Positions 1-11,129 of a DNA stretch of 64,000 nucleotides are shown here, piece by piece. The stretch covers positions 21,824,771 through 21,888,770 of the forward strand of contig CM026424.1 in assembly GCA_014871385.1 (NCBI GenBank), given 5' to 3'. How positions within the stretch are numbered: the first letter of the stretch is position 1; every line of letters begins with the position of its first letter. The DNA is from Ceratodon purpureus. Taxonomy: Eukaryota > Streptophyta > Bryopsida > Pseudoditrichales > Ditrichaceae. The notes below the pieces were generated by a model, which was not told the origin of the DNA, did no database searches, and worked only from the letters and a program-made list of their open reading frames with translations. The position numbers and the translations under genes are program-made.

Positions 1-1879
1 TCCCCCACCAGGGTCCCTACCAAAAAAACCTGCAGTTGCTTCGCAGTCTTTTTCTCTCTCTTTCGCGTAGACTCTAAGATGTTGTTTTACTTTAAATCTA
101 TGTATCGACTGCAAGATATACCTATTTTTCTTCTATGTTACATTCTAACTTAAGGTACATAATCACTTCGATTATTATATTAAGAGTACCCTAAACCGTA
201 TTACGCATCTTGTGCTATGTTACATTTTAACTGAAGTCACATAATCATTTAATTTATTACATTCTTCTCTTTCTTCATGCTTATTCTCTTTCCCTTCTTC
301 GTACAGTTATTAAACTTATTCCATTTCTTTCTGAAATTGTTTTTCCCTTCATGGTCTATAACTTGATTTTTATTTTAATTCCCTTTCTTTTTATTTTGAA
401 TGGTATACGACTTTATTTGTTGTTTTTTTTGGGAAAACAAAACCCACTAAGCCATATCCTAAGTTCGAATCACAAAATGTCCATTCTCACAGGCCTGCCC
501 TTTAATTCAAGTTCGTTCTCTAAGATGAGTTCGTCAATTATCCAAGCATTCTTGACATCAAGTAATCTTATTTGCAAGCACAGTAATTTTTTATTTTTAA
601 CCCATGCAGTCACAGTAACTATGCAGTCAGAGTAATTATTTATATTTTTAACCCATGCAGTCACACTAATTAATGCAATCACAGTAATTTCTGCTTCAAG
701 TACGCAGCACTTATCCGGCTGTCGAGACCGCAAGCACTTCAAACTGTTTTGACGAAATTATTAACCACATTATTAACTCCCAAACCACATTATTAACTCG
801 CAAAGCAAGCACATTATCCCATAAGCATTGTAAACCCTGGATTTCACTTCGATATAACCGAAACCTGCAACATTATAATTTCGTCACTTGGGCAGTGGCT
901 TCGGTGTGTTTACTTCCCGAGAGAAAACAATGGACGTCGTACCTCGCAAAGGGTAATCGCCGGGGCCATTCCCAAACTGACATAAACAATTCAAATCGGA
1001 TAAACAAAAAATCTGAAAAAAGAAAATCTGCAGTTGCTGAGCAGTCTTTTTTCTCTCTTTCTACCTAGACCTTATAATTATAATAGACTCACGACTAAAT
1101 TGAAATCCATTCTATTAATGGAGACAATTCCAAGTAGTCTATAGTGGTCAAGAATTTATCCTTTGTCTCTCTTACATGGCTATAACTTATATTGATATTA
1201 GACTTACTTTATATTGATAATAGACTTAGATACTAACAAAGGATAAGACTGTATTCATAAAAAATTCCTGAATAATCTATAGTCTTCATTACCTAAATCT
1301 GTATCCATGCATGCACGGGAATAGGCACGCACGGTGATAGGTGTTTTTAAGGTCATGCTTTTTGAAAATAAAAATAAAAATAAAACCAACATGCTGCAGT
1401 TATAGAGTGTGAGAAACTTCACCAAAAACATCAAAATATCCGCAAACTTACCGCTCACCGCTCTCCGCTCACCGCTCAAGGCTCGCAGAATAGCATTTCC
1501 CCACCGCGGGGACGGACGTAGTGAGGCCATGCAAGAGACAATCTGATAGGAGAGCTGACCTCCTCACCATATCCCCATTCACGCTAGAGCCGTCTCATGT
1601 ACTTACCTTAGAGTCTGGATCGACTGTGACTGCGCACGTCTTGTTCAACATCGTTGAGGTACGTCTGGGACGGACTGAAGAGTAGGCCCACTGCGGGTCT
1701 CTTAGAACCGCATGGGCCTTGGTCGCTCCTGGTTCAGTTCAGAAGCCAAGAGAGTCGAAACGAAGATTGTACATGCGCCTTGTCATGTTTGAGTCAGTGT
1801 AGTAAGAAATCGCCTTGATGATCATACTAACCCCTTCCCATGTAGACATATTGCAGGACTGTTAACGTTTACGGTGATC
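1..1879. other. AT-rich intergenic DNA, no gene seen
   Basis: No coding region I can support. The stretch has several short direct repeats. A block starting CTGCAGTTGCT and running into a TC-rich tract occurs near 30-77 and again near 1028-1072. A unit starting TATGTTACATT occurs near 136 and 216. AACCCATGCAGTCACA occurs at 599 and 650. These may be worn transposon or LTR remnants; no paired ends could be defined. Confidence 0.5.
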
Positions 1880-3469
1880 ATGGATGCGCGAGCCTGCACG
1901 GGTGATGGAACCATGCACACGAGCATTCACTCTACTGGCCAGTTGCCGCAGGAACTGTTATCTCATCCTGTATTGCAACAGATGTTCGAGTTTTACTCCG
2001 TCGCCCAGCGCACACAGCATGACCCTGCCCGTACGGCACAAGTCGCACACAATGTCAGTGTCACTCATGATAGGGAAAGGGAGTGGCAGACCCAACCCCT
2101 TATGCACCCGCGGGATCAATGGGCACACCAAGCCGTTGGGGCTCCACTTCACGCTCCGCCGGTGTGCACATTATTGGAAGCAGTACTCCCACTCCCGAAG
2201 AGCAGAGCCACCGCAACGGGCAGCCATTGCATGTCCGGCGTTGATGTAGCTGGAGGGTCTCGGCGAGATCCAATCACGTCCACCGCAGGCACATCCGAAG
2301 CTGCACATCTGCTCATCCGCCCATCCAGAGCAGCACTCCAAGGATGGACGCCACCACCCATGTTCCCGGCGGGAGTATTCACGGCTACCGCTGTACCGTT
2401 CCGAAGTCCAGGATCCTCCTCTTCTCCGAACGAGAGGAGGAACCTCATGCGACGTCAGAGGTCGGAGTATCTGAGACGAACACGCAACAGCCATGGGCTA
2501 ATAGGGAGGACGCATATCCCGACTGACGCCGAAGGTAACGTTACCGCCTTGAAATCCATTTTGAATAGAGCAATACGTGATATTGCTGGCAAAGTCCTCG
2601 ACGTGAGCGTCAAAGAGTTTAGCAATCATCCTAGCATTTCATTCGAACTCATAGAACATGATCTCAGCAATCAGTTTACATTTGACCCTCCACTCCGTGA
2701 GGGCTATGTAAGGGAGTACCTGCAGGAGGCCCTCAGCTGGACGCGCTACCAATGGCGCTGCTATTGGAGGAAGCACGGGGGTCGTCATCCGCAGTGCCCG
2801 GCGAAGCGCTTCCCTGCTCTTGTGGCTCAATGGACCAACGGACAGACGTGGAGAGTCAGAGGATGAGGGCGATGCGAGCCCAGAGGAATACTCGGAGGGC
2901 AGGAGATGCCCCAGTCGAAAGACCGGAGCACACCAACGATATGGGAGAGGCTGCTGCACTTGGAGGCGGCGTCGAGGCTTCGGTAAGAGTCGAATCGATG
3001 GAAACCGGCACCACAGTAAAAAATAGGAACACGATAATGTCGTTTTCGAAAAAGATAGCATGCAAAACTGGTGTGTTACTGAACGTGGCATCTAGGTTAA
3101 AAGGGTTAGTAAAGTTCCATATTCTTCTGACCGTTATTTAATCACCATCAGTGAATGCTGACGCGGAAACTCGCAATGCATGTACAGAGAGCACAGCGCG
3201 AGAACCCTTTCAGGATTCGTCGTATTGACTTGCCAATCGAGGAAGCCATTCCCGCCCCTCGTAGCCCCGAACGCGCCGTCAGCGTAAGCATGGCAAGAGT
3301 CAGGTTTTCAGCAACTTCGACGGCACCACTGAGTCCGCAGTCGCCCTCAGTCGTCGCGGAACCAATGTCTCAGGAAACGAACCATGACTCTCTCTCCCGC
3401 ACCTCATCCGTCTCTACAGCGAACTTCGGGACGTCGTTGTGGAACTGCATCGGACCAAAGCAAAGCTAG
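1880..3469 (+). pseudogene. Decayed plant transposon-type protein (Transposase_24/Ptta-En-Spm-like accessory ORF)
   Basis: The first in-frame ATG is at 1880, and the frame stays open to a TGA at 2866 (about 328 residues). The N-terminal 200 residues are low-complexity. The last 110 residues look like a domain: a helical stretch (ALKSILNRAIRDIAGKVLD), then PLREGYVREYLQEAL, and a Trp/His-rich end containing YWRKHGGRHPQCP and FPALVAQWT. From memory, this layout of charged helix followed by R-x-HP-x-CP and a Trp is typical of accessory proteins of plant CACTA-like transposons. After 2866 a plausible continuation (VESQRMRAMRAQRNTRRAG) lies in another frame up to about 3141. A further open piece follows at 3155-3469. 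The gene therefore carries at least one frameshift, unless an intron is hidden here. It ends just before the hAT terminus at 3474, so the hAT element may have inserted into this older transposon. The family assignment is tentative. Confidence 0.4.
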
Positions 3470-3473
3470 CTGC

Positions 3474-3552
3474 CAGGGTTGTCACGGTCGTCCGGGACGC
3501 TCGGGACGTGGGGACGTCCGCGGACGTCCGCCAGCGCCAGGGGACGTCCTGT
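3474..3552 (+). repeat. hAT left terminus with GACGTCC subterminal repeats
   Basis: It starts with CAGGGTTGT, the inverse of ACAACCCTG at 19931-19939. The next 75 bases contain several GACGT/GGACGTCC words. The other end, at about 19840-19925, has the same kind of word cluster. In hAT and CACTA elements, repeated subterminal words are the binding sites of the transposase; that role is inferred here. Confidence 0.55.
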
Positions 3553-3577
3553 GACTTAGAAAAAAAAACCCCGCATA

Positions 3578-3599
3578 GGTTTCACCCCGGGGTGAAACC
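3578..3599. repeat. Perfect 22-bp palindrome
   Basis: GGTTTCACCCC is followed directly by its exact reverse complement, with no spacer. It lies between the GACGTCC terminus and GC array 1. It could form a cruciform or be a symmetric protein-binding site. Confidence 0.8.
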
Positions 3600-3639
3600 A
3601 CATCTTCTACGCGCGGAGGGGTTGCGGGGGAGGGTGCGG

Positions 3640-3960
3640 CCGTCGCCGCGGTGGGGGGGGCCGTCCCCGGCGACGGCCCCTTGCCGTCGCCGCGGTGGGG
3701 GGGCCGTCCCCGGCGACGGCCCCTTGCCGTCGCCGCGGTGGGGGGGGCCGTCCCCGGCGACGGCCCCTTGCCGTCGCCCGCGGTGGGGGGGCCGTCCCCG
3801 GCGACGGCCCCTTGCCGTCGCCGCGGTGGGGGGGGCCGTCCCCGGCGACGGCCCCTTGCCGTCGCCGCGGTGGGGGGGGGGGGCCGTCCCCGGCGACGGC
3901 CCCTTGCCGTCGCCGCGGTGGGGGGGGGGGGCCGTCCCCGGCGACGGCCCCTTCGACGGC
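3640..3960. repeat. GC array 1: tandem repeat of a 43-48 bp unit
   Basis: Six to seven tandem units each read roughly GCCGTCGCCGCGGTG, a run of 7-11 G, then GGCCGTCCCCGGCGACGGCC and CCTTG. Unit length varies only through the G run. Each unit contains a near-palindrome (GGCCGTCCCCGG/CGACGGCC). G runs spaced about 44 bp apart give strong G-quadruplex potential. It lies 100 bp upstream of the TATA box of the hAT transposase gene, so it serves as both subterminal array and upstream promoter. Open frames across it in several phases arise only because repeated GC-rich DNA lacks stop codons. Confidence 0.9.
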
Positions 3961-4046
3961 CGGACAGTCCATGATCGGACGGCCCCTCGTTGACTTACGG
4001 CCTCGACGGCCGTCCTCCGTTGATTTTTAGGGCTTACCCCTTGGCA

Positions 4047-4081
4047 TTTCAGGGAATGAGTATAAAAGACCCCTCCTGAAA
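4047..4081 (+). promoter_or_regulatory. TATA box inside an inverted repeat (hAT transposase promoter)
   Basis: TATAAAAG at 4061-4068 is flanked by TTTCAGG (4047-4053) and its exact complement CCTGAAA (4075-4081). It lies 206 bp upstream of the transposase ATG at 4274. Two other genes in this block have the same arrangement (14501-14523 and 19056-19080). Confidence 0.6.
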
Positions 4082-4273
4082 GTTGCCATTACACTTCTGA
4101 ATTGTACTCCATGTGCTACTAGTTCCACTAATATACGTGTGTATCTGTTGCATGGTGAACGGCGGCGTTCAGAAGTGTGTTGAATTGGAGCTTCTTCGGA
4201 GGCTCTAGTTCTCTTGAGGACGTGGTCACCCCGATTTTTTGAAGTTTTTCCGGGCGATCTATCAAGTGCACCA

Positions 4274-7265
4274 ATGGCGTCTAAAAGTTACTCCCCATGG
4301 TATACCGAAGTCCATATGAGCGATGCGGAGAAGAAGAAGACTGAGATGGTTCAATGTATGCTATGCAAGAACACTTTCGCAAAGAGGATTGAGCGGATGC
4401 TCAGTCATTTGGGCTATGACAAAGTTCTAGGGGTACGGACTAGTGGAGTAGGTCGTTGCACTAATTTGTCACCCGCTATATTGTCCTTGTTCAAGAATTG
4501 CGGTGGCAAATTCCCTAACGACTCCAGAATATTCATGTCGGAGCAGAGTACTTCCCCGTGACTCGTGGCAATATTATCCCCGAGAGTGAACTACTCCCAT
4601 GGATGTGGACCTCATGCGCTGGATCCCGGGTTTCTACTCCGAAGAATGAACCCGTTTTAAATTTGGTGGGGTGTACCTTTCATTTCCACTTTTTCCGGGG
4701 GGGAAGAGTAGTATGGTCCGTTTCCTCCTTTGAAGGCAAAGAGGCAATCTACCCTTCAAGAGGGCTTCGAAGAGACTCAGAGGCGGGAATGCGACAAAGC
4801 ATGGGCCACATTTTTTACGAGAACAGTATCTCGTTTAACGTGGCTCAGAGTGCCTCTTTCAAGGACGCGGTGTTGAAGACGTCCACATGAAGAGATCATA
4901 CACACCTCCATCTTACCACCATCTCGCGAACAATTTACTAGCCCAAGCAAGGACTGATTTGGAGACTTCCTGATGATAGGATTTTTTCAAGTGTTAGGAA
5001 GTACGGGGGGAACGTTGGCCCCTGGATGGGTGGACTTCTGTAAGCAGTCGCCCTCTAATAAACGCAATGCTGGTATCTCCAGCTGGTGAGTTATTCTTGG
5101 GAGCCGTTGACAACGAGTGGGAAAGAGAAGGATGCTGTTTTCGTAGCAACCGTCATTGAGAAGTTTATCCAACAAGTTGGAGAACAGAACATCATTCAAG
5201 TATGCTACGATAATGCTCCAGGTGATGCTTACTGCCGGAAAGTTGGTCCAAGCACTCTATCCATCCATATTTGTCCAAGGATGTGCTGCCCATGCGATGG
5301 ACCTTTTGTGGAGGATTGGAGTAAGGGATGAAGTGGGTGAAGGAGCTCCTAGATCGGGCTAAGAACTTGGTTAAGTTCATAAAGATAAGGCAAATGCCAC
5401 TCTCGGTATTTTCGAAGCACGAGGCAAAACTTAGCTTGCTGATGCCTGGTCAGACTAGGTTTGCATCGCACTACATTATGATTTCGCGTCTACTGAAGGT
5501 TCGAGGAGCATTGGAGCAGAGCGTTGTGGATCCTGACTGGAGAAACTACGAAACGAAGAAGAAGACCTTATCGCCGTGACAAAGCGAAGATCTCACGCGA
5601 TGTTAAGAGGTTGTCTGGATGACGTTTCTGGGAGCAATGTGCAAACTTCAAGTGGATGACGAGTCCCGTTGTATATGCCCCTACGAGAGTTTGATGCGAA
5701 GGAATCGGCATTGGGTAAGCCTACGTTGTTCTCCGCAACTTGAGAAGCATGTTCTCTCTTTACGCCATGAGCCCTTCAACTAGACTCAGACAATGCTGAT
5801 TACTGCGAGGGACTCTTTACGAGCGTAAAGCCATGATTAAATCACCCTTACAGTGTGCTGCTGCGCTTCTAAACCCTTATCTTATGACGATGAGGACCTT
5901 CGCAATGATACTGATGCAATGCATCGGCGAAGGAGGTCTTGTTGTCGATGGCTCCTCCGACACTGAAGGAAGTGGTCATAGAAGAGTTCTTTTGCATTTC
6001 GTGAAGCTTATCCTCCGTTTCGTGACGTACGTGAAATCCTCTAAGTCACAACTGCCGCCTTTCTGGTTGGTGGGATATATACGGATCCGCTGGTAAATTC
6101 ATTTCCGCCAATTGCAAAAAGGATTTTAGCTCAGCCCCTGTCTCTTCTTCTTCATCGAGCGGAATTGGAGTAGCTACTCCTTTGTCCACGACAGGAAGCG
6201 AAAACCGTTTACTTCCGGAGAGGGGCTAATGACCTCGTGTTTGTGTATACAAATTCCAAGATAATTTCCCAGTCCAAGTTGAGTGCCTTAGGCAGGTTCT
6301 ACGGGGAGTTGGAGGGGAAGGAGGATCGAAGGCCGTGGAAACCGAGGATGTTGACTACTCTAGTGAGTCTGATGTTGATCTACCCTTGATGATCTATCAA
6401 TTGATCCCCCCCCCATCGAGGCCCCAGTCGACGACCTGCGAGGTGTCTCCGAAAGGAAAATCCCGTTGTTCTCCTCGCCCATGGAGCGTGCTTTCGAGTA
6501 TGATGAGGTCGAAGAAGAAGGTACCAACGAGGAGGATACGATTCCTCTTTCCTCTTTTTTGAATGGAGACGGTTTATTAAACAGTGATAAGATTCTCCGG
6601 GGAGGATCCTCTCATACTACCGTGGATTTGGTCATACCAAAGAAAGAGGGAGACCCCACCATTGATACTTCTAAGGTTGTTTCTCCAAACTTCAACCGCC
6701 TGAAGGACGATATGGTTCCACCCACTACAAAGGAGGATGTGCCCGTACCCGTATCGGGTGCATCTCGCACATTGTTTGGAACTGCAAAGACTAGGGTCCA
6801 AGTTGGGGTTCGAATCGTCCACGAGGTTGGTTGAGTTGTCTAAAAAAATGAAGGCAGATGCTAAGGCTGCTGAAGTAGCGGAGAAATGTAGGAAGAGATT
6901 GGTCAACCCGACAAGCGGACCCGGGCCTCCTCTCTACTGATGACGGACTTCCAATTGGGAATCTCTTTGGGCCGAAGTTGGCTTTGGGAAAACCGGACAT
7001 ATTTCCTGAGAAACCCCCTGCTAGAGCCACGTCCAAGCGAAAGGCTGTAGACAAGACTCAGAAGGTGTTGGCTTTCAATCCTGGTAGGCCAAAAACTCCT
7101 TTGGATGACCCGAATGGCCCAAAGAAATTCCTGAACCCATTCGAGTCAAAGAAGAAGAGTAAGGCGAGGGTGAAGAAGGTACGCGAGAGCGATGGCGATG
7201 ACGAATACGATTCTTCCGGTCCTAGTGGGGCCGAAGTGAAGGACGACAGCGATTATGTGGCCTAA
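4274..7265 (+). pseudogene. hAT transposase (BED finger, DUF659, hAT dimerisation domain), frameshifted
   Basis: The order of domains is that of plant DUF659-type hAT transposases. A BED-like zinc finger occupies 4340-4500 (MVQCMLCKNTF, a later His, then GRCTNLSP). The DUF659 core runs about 5020-5330 (GEQNIIQVCYDNAP, then YPSIFVQGCAAHAMDLL). A downstream helical region at 5332-5579 contains KNLVKFIKIR and QTRFASHYIM. The C-terminal dimerisation signature ERNWSSYSFVHDRKRKP is encoded at 6157-6207. The pieces lie in different frames with stops between them (frame changes near 4560, 5150, 5330, 5580 and beyond), so no full protein can be made. A charged tail rich in Asp, Glu, Ser and Lys follows (6335-7265, ending DDSDYVA). 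The ATG at 4274 was chosen because it precedes the finger and follows the TATA box. The protein would cut and join element ends in the nucleus. Decay shows the copy is old, in contrast to the intact ORFs that face it. Confidence 0.82.
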
Positions 7266-7725
7266 TTGGGCACGATAGTTAGAAGGCGGCATTTCCAGTG
7301 CACCACCCTAGAATGCCACTCTTTTATGAATGTCCATTTCTAGAAACCATTATCATATTATATCTCATTTAAGCGGTGGTGCTTGCCTCTTCAATATTGT
7401 CCTCCACATTGTGTACTTATTTTTACTTTGATTGTACTTCTCGCAATTTCTTTCTCGTAATGAATGTACACAATCTACATATGAAGTTCGATGCATCTAA
7501 GTACTAACAATTCTTTCCACACAAATGCAACTCCGATAAAACATAAATGAAATTGTATTAAAACCAAAGGTAATTTTTGCAAGTACATATAGAAGTAGTG
7601 TAAAGTCCATACACCGGGCTCCGCAACCAATATATATATATACTGCTCTAAATACGACTATCACCCAGTGTATTGTCACATTAACCGTAGTAATGCGGGT
7701 ACCATGTCCAACGTAAATACTCTAC
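7266..7725. other. Convergent intergenic spacer
   Basis: AT-rich DNA between the 3' ends of the plus-strand transposase and the minus-strand RING gene, with a short (TA) run near 7631-7641. It probably holds both polyadenylation regions. No gene is seen. Confidence 0.5.
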
Positions 7726-9237
7726 TCAACGTCCATTGTTTGCATTTGACCTCCGAGTCTGGCGTCGCTGGCTTGGATGTGTAATCGTACCCCCCGATCG
7801 ATATTCTTCTTCCACGCGATCCAAAGAACGACGATTATCTTCCCCCCATTCGGGATCGTCTTCATAAGGGTTGTCTCGATTGCGCTTCTTGGAATTCTTC
7901 CCGTTCCACAACTCCTTTGCCTTGTCAATCTTGGCTACTGTTTCTTGCACAATCTTCTCAATCCTATTGCGTGACCAACGAGAGGAATTATCCTCCGCAC
8001 GAAGTGCCCTCCTCCAGTCGTTAACTATTTTATGAAGAGCATCGTCAAACTTCTTAGTGATCACCCAGTAGTCTAGGTCCGAATATTTGAAGGATTCCTC
8101 TGTAAAAGTGCGACGATGCTGAATGGCTTCTTCTAGTTTGGCCAATACAAGTGCCCTACCAACCGGGGTTCTGTCATACATCTTGTACTCATCAAGTTGG
8201 CCATAGTCCCGTTCTACTTCTCTTCTCTTACCGTCGGCATCTACCACAACTTCCGGTTTTGGAAACCGGAAGAAGCGATTGCGATGTATACTCCAATGTC
8301 CACCGAAGTTCCTACAAAAAAATTCTCGGTCCTTGGCATCCGGAATTTCACTTGCCCTCATCTCCACCTCATGGTCGTGTGTCATCCATGAAAAATCGTC
8401 CATTCCGGCATCGTTAGCCGTAGATAGTTGGTGAGTCATTGTCTCCGGGTTCCAAGCCAGTGATTTGCCCCAATCATAATAATTCAGCTCTTTCTTAGGT
8501 AGTTGGTCTAGTGGTAAATTCCACCGATCAAACTCATGCCCAGGCGGCATCACGTGTTGTAGTCCCAGCATCTCGTAAAAACGTGAACTAATTGGGGAGC
8601 GACACATAACACACTGTTTGTTGTTTAAAGCAGCCTTCGCGATGCAGGTTATGTGGAACTTGTGATTACAATTTCCCATCTCAAAGGCCCCTTCCGGCCC
8701 AAAATATTGTTGACAGATGGGACACGTTTCCTTCGAATATTCCTCCGACGGTTTGCGGGTATGGATAACCACACGTTTCGATTCATCCAAATGAGATGAT
8801 AGTACATCGTACGGCATCCACCCCTCCTCGACCTCTAGCGCCCAGTCAATGACCCCTTCTTTATTTTTGGAACTATGTAATGTGCGCTCCATCATTTCTC
8901 CTACATCGCGCCATATCGTGATTTTTGTAGCATCCTCGCCGCCCTTGGCTGCTGCTGCCTCGTTATACTTCTGTAAAGATGATTGGATAGCTTCTTCGAC
9001 ATCCATAGAAGTAATTGCACATTTCTTCATATCCTGTTGTGCTCTAGAGACTATTGTCTCCTTATCTCGTAGTTTGTGGACCCAACCAAGCCATGATAAT
9101 GCCCTTATGGAAGATGGTGTATCATCTACCATCCTTATGGTGGTCTTCAGCCTTTCCAGTTCCGTACGGGCCTCGTCTCTTTCCCTTCTAGCCACCTCCA
9201 AATCCCGTAAAATGTCTAATTCTATTGAATCATCCAT
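7726..9237 (-). CDS. RING-H2 finger coiled-coil protein encoded inside a hAT-like unit
   Basis: An uninterrupted 503-codon ORF starts at an ATG (9237). Residues 8-35 form a charged coiled coil (LEVARRERDEARTELERLK). A RING-H2 finger spans residues 172-212: Cys172, Cys175, Cys190, His192, His195, Cys198, Cys209, Cys212, spaced C-x2-C-x14-C-x-H-x2-H-x2-C-x10-C-x2-C. This pattern normally recruits an E2 for ubiquitin transfer, so an E3 ligase role is plausible but inferred. The remaining 290 residues (Trp-rich, then basic/acidic) are not recognised; the end is low-complexity and Arg/Asn-rich. It lies downstream of ORF fragments at 9823-10899 on the same strand, which may be 5' parts of the same gene cut off by introns or frameshifts. 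Its intactness contrasts with the ruined transposase it faces. It could be a captured host gene or a standing accessory gene of the element. Confidence 0.6.
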   Translation of the reverse strand: MDDSIELDILRDLEVARRERDEARTELERLKTTIRMVDDTPSSIRALSWLGWVHKLRDKETIVSRAQQDMKKCAITSMDVEEAIQSSLQKYNEAAAAKGGEDATKITIWRDVGEMMERTLHSSKNKEGVIDWALEVEEGWMPYDVLSSHLDESKRVVIHTRKPSEEYSKETCPICQQYFGPEGAFEMGNCNHKFHITCIAKAALNNKQCVMCRSPISSRFYEMLGLQHVMPPGHEFDRWNLPLDQLPKKELNYYDWGKSLAWNPETMTHQLSTANDAGMDDFSWMTHDHEVEMRASEIPDAKDREFFCRNFGGHWSIHRNRFFRFPKPEVVVDADGKRREVERDYGQLDEYKMYDRTPVGRALVLAKLEEAIQHRRTFTEESFKYSDLDYWVITKKFDDALHKIVNDWRRALRAEDNSSRWSRNRIEKIVQETVAKIDKAKELWNGKNSKKRNRDNPYEDDPEWGEDNRRSLDRVEEEYRSGGTITHPSQRRQTRRSNANNGR

Positions 9238-9822
9238 TGGCCCTTTTCCTCTATCCTCATGTCCTGGTGTTGCTTGGCTAGAGCCAATGTCAATGGAACT
9301 GGACCAGATGTCATTTAGACTTCTGAGACTGCCATCCCTTGTGTGGCCCCATCTCCACTTTTATTTGAAAATTTAGAAAGGCCAAGGTCATCGGAATCCT
9401 CACCATCGCTCAGTACTTCAATGATACGATCCTTTCCTTCCACCTTCACCACTTCCCTTCTTCACCGTAGGCTTCACTTCTTTTGTTTTGTTTTTCTCCT
9501 TCTCTACCTGGGTGGTAGATTTTTGCACTCTTCCAATTGTGCAAAAAAACTCATCTTCCCATGGTCCAACCTTCTTGTCAAACTCTTGATTTGTTCCGTT
9601 GCATCCATTAAATCCTTACTCAGAGCCACGTTCTCTTCGCCTAACTTCACACGGTCTCCAGAAGAGGCTTAATGGAAGATGCCAAAGTGTCAAAGCCAAG
9701 GGCACCCCTGTATCATGCCCGGAGTGATACTTCCAAATGCATGAGCCATATTTATGAGATCTGGTGCCATAGCGCCTAATACGGAAGCCCCTTCTTTCAG
9801 GGTGTGTGCAATCTTCAACACA
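9238..9822 (-). other. Linker between ORF pieces of the minus-strand gene
   Basis: The frame of the RING ORF stays open upstream of its ATG for about 120 bases before an in-frame stop. Beyond that, no frame stays open through the stretch. It may be an intron or a decayed middle part of one gene running 10899 to 7726. Confidence 0.35.
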
Positions 9823-10278
9823 TTATGAATTTGTTGCACTTCCTCCGTGGTTTTTCTTGTCAGCAGCGTCTCCCTCTGTGGTATTCTCTAAGCCCCCACG
9901 CTGTTCATCAGAGGACACCTCCGTCAATTTGATGCTAAAATCTAGTAACTCCTTCAATGATTCATTGTTTGGCATCGACTTCACCAGCTCCATAATCTCC
10001 GAAATGGAATGAACTGCATCCTTTGTGCTATCCTCTTCGGTAGGCACTTGTACTATTGCCAAGGAACTTGGACCATCATCCACTGAACGAGGGTTGGAGC
10101 ATCCGGCTTCCGCAGCCGTAAGATGTGTTGAGCAGTCATTGTCCACCTCCACTTCCACCTCATCTACGGCTGCCTTGCCCTTTGTATCGTCGGAAGATTT
10201 CACCGTGATTTCCAGGTCTGCTCTAGGAATAGTAGGGGCATTAGTTTCTGTGGCAACGGGGAACATCGTAGCGATCAC
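9823..10278 (-). CDS. Acidic low-complexity ORF, probably part of the same gene
   Basis: A 151-codon ORF overlaps the end of the preceding ORF by four bases in a different frame. It is rich in Asp, Glu, Ser and Thr, with no domain recognised. Position and strand suggest it is the acidic linker of a larger protein with an N-terminal domain (10275-10899), this linker, and the coiled coil plus RING. A frameshift or an intron would have to join them. It could also be chance coding. Confidence 0.35.
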   Translation of the reverse strand: MIATMFPVATETNAPTIPRADLEITVKSSDDTKGKAAVDEVEVEVDNDCSTHLTAAEAGCSNPRSVDDGPSSLAIVQVPTEEDSTKDAVHSISEIMELVKSMPNNESLKELLDFSIKLTEVSSDEQRGGLENTTEGDAADKKNHGGSATNS

Positions 10279-10899
10279 ATTGGCAATGGCAGCGGGCTTC
10301 TTTCCTCTGGACGATGCGGAGTTTCATTCTGTACTTTTTTTACTTCATTCTTCGGAAAGCTCTTTAGATGTGGCCACTGCCGCTTTCGGAACTCCGCTAC
10401 AACCTTCTGTGCTTGCAAAGGATCGATCAGATATAAATCCGGAATGTCTGTTACCATCCATCCAATTTGCAACGGCCTGTCTTTCGTAGTGGGGTACGTA
10501 CACCAACTAATCTTCCGCTTCAATATTAGCTCCGCATATACCATACTGCAAATGGTATAATTGAAATGGCCTTTGCTGGGCTTCCGTTGCCCAAACATAG
10601 TAGTCCAGACTTCATATGCCCGATGCAAGAAATGGTCATCCATGCATGACCAGGGCTTGCAACTAAAAGTCCGTGTGTTCATCTCGTGTTCTTCTCGGGG
10701 CCATAACTTGTCAATGTGATACATCTTCACATACTTCTTGCACTCCTTGAAAGTCCAGAAAATCTCCCCTACAGATTCCCAGCCTTCTTCGCTACAATGT
10801 TTTTGTTGTCTAGGATCTCCCAAGAAAAGTTGTGGCACATTCCCTTCGGCCTGTTCCTCTTCCCGGTTCCTCCAATCTCATCATGTTCCGGATCCGCCA
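10275..10899 (-). pseudogene. N-terminal domain shared with the 500-aa protein of unit 2; frameshifted near the start
   Basis: The open frame 10838-10275 encodes a domain that aligns by eye with residues about 25-150 of the 14860-16362 protein. Shared features are DP...GWE...W, KKYVKM-x-H-x2-KL-x-P versus KEYVKM-x-H-x2-KL-x-P, HF-x2-R-x2-EV, an AE-x2-L-x-K/R block and W-x-T/TW. The best start codon, an ATG at 10899 (MADPEHDEIGGTGKRNRPKG), lies in another frame, so one frameshift near 10850 is needed. The function of the domain is unknown to me. Its presence in both units argues that it belongs to the element family and was not captured at random. Confidence 0.55.
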
Positions 10900-11129
10900 T
10901 AGTAACCTCGTTTTAAACAAAAACGATATGGTTTTGTTTTAAAGAAAACAAGGAGTTGATAAATGACGTTTACAAATAACGAATACAGAAAATTCAAAAA
11001 CTCCCCCCCCCACAATAAAAAGGGACCTCCATCTCCTCACCCCCACGTACCAACAAGCCCCCAAGTGAATTGGGAAACTGTAGCAATAGGAGAGGGACTA
11101 TTGAGGAGAGTGAAGTGAGGAAGTGGGGG

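Noticed and set aside
3439-4030. Open frames across GC array 1 (Pro/Arg/Gly repeats)
   Set aside because: GC-rich tandem DNA lacks stop codons in most frames; the peptides are repeats with no domain.
6790-6825. tRNA-like B box GGTTCGAATCGTCC
   Set aside because: Lies in the transposase tail, with no cloverleaf around it.
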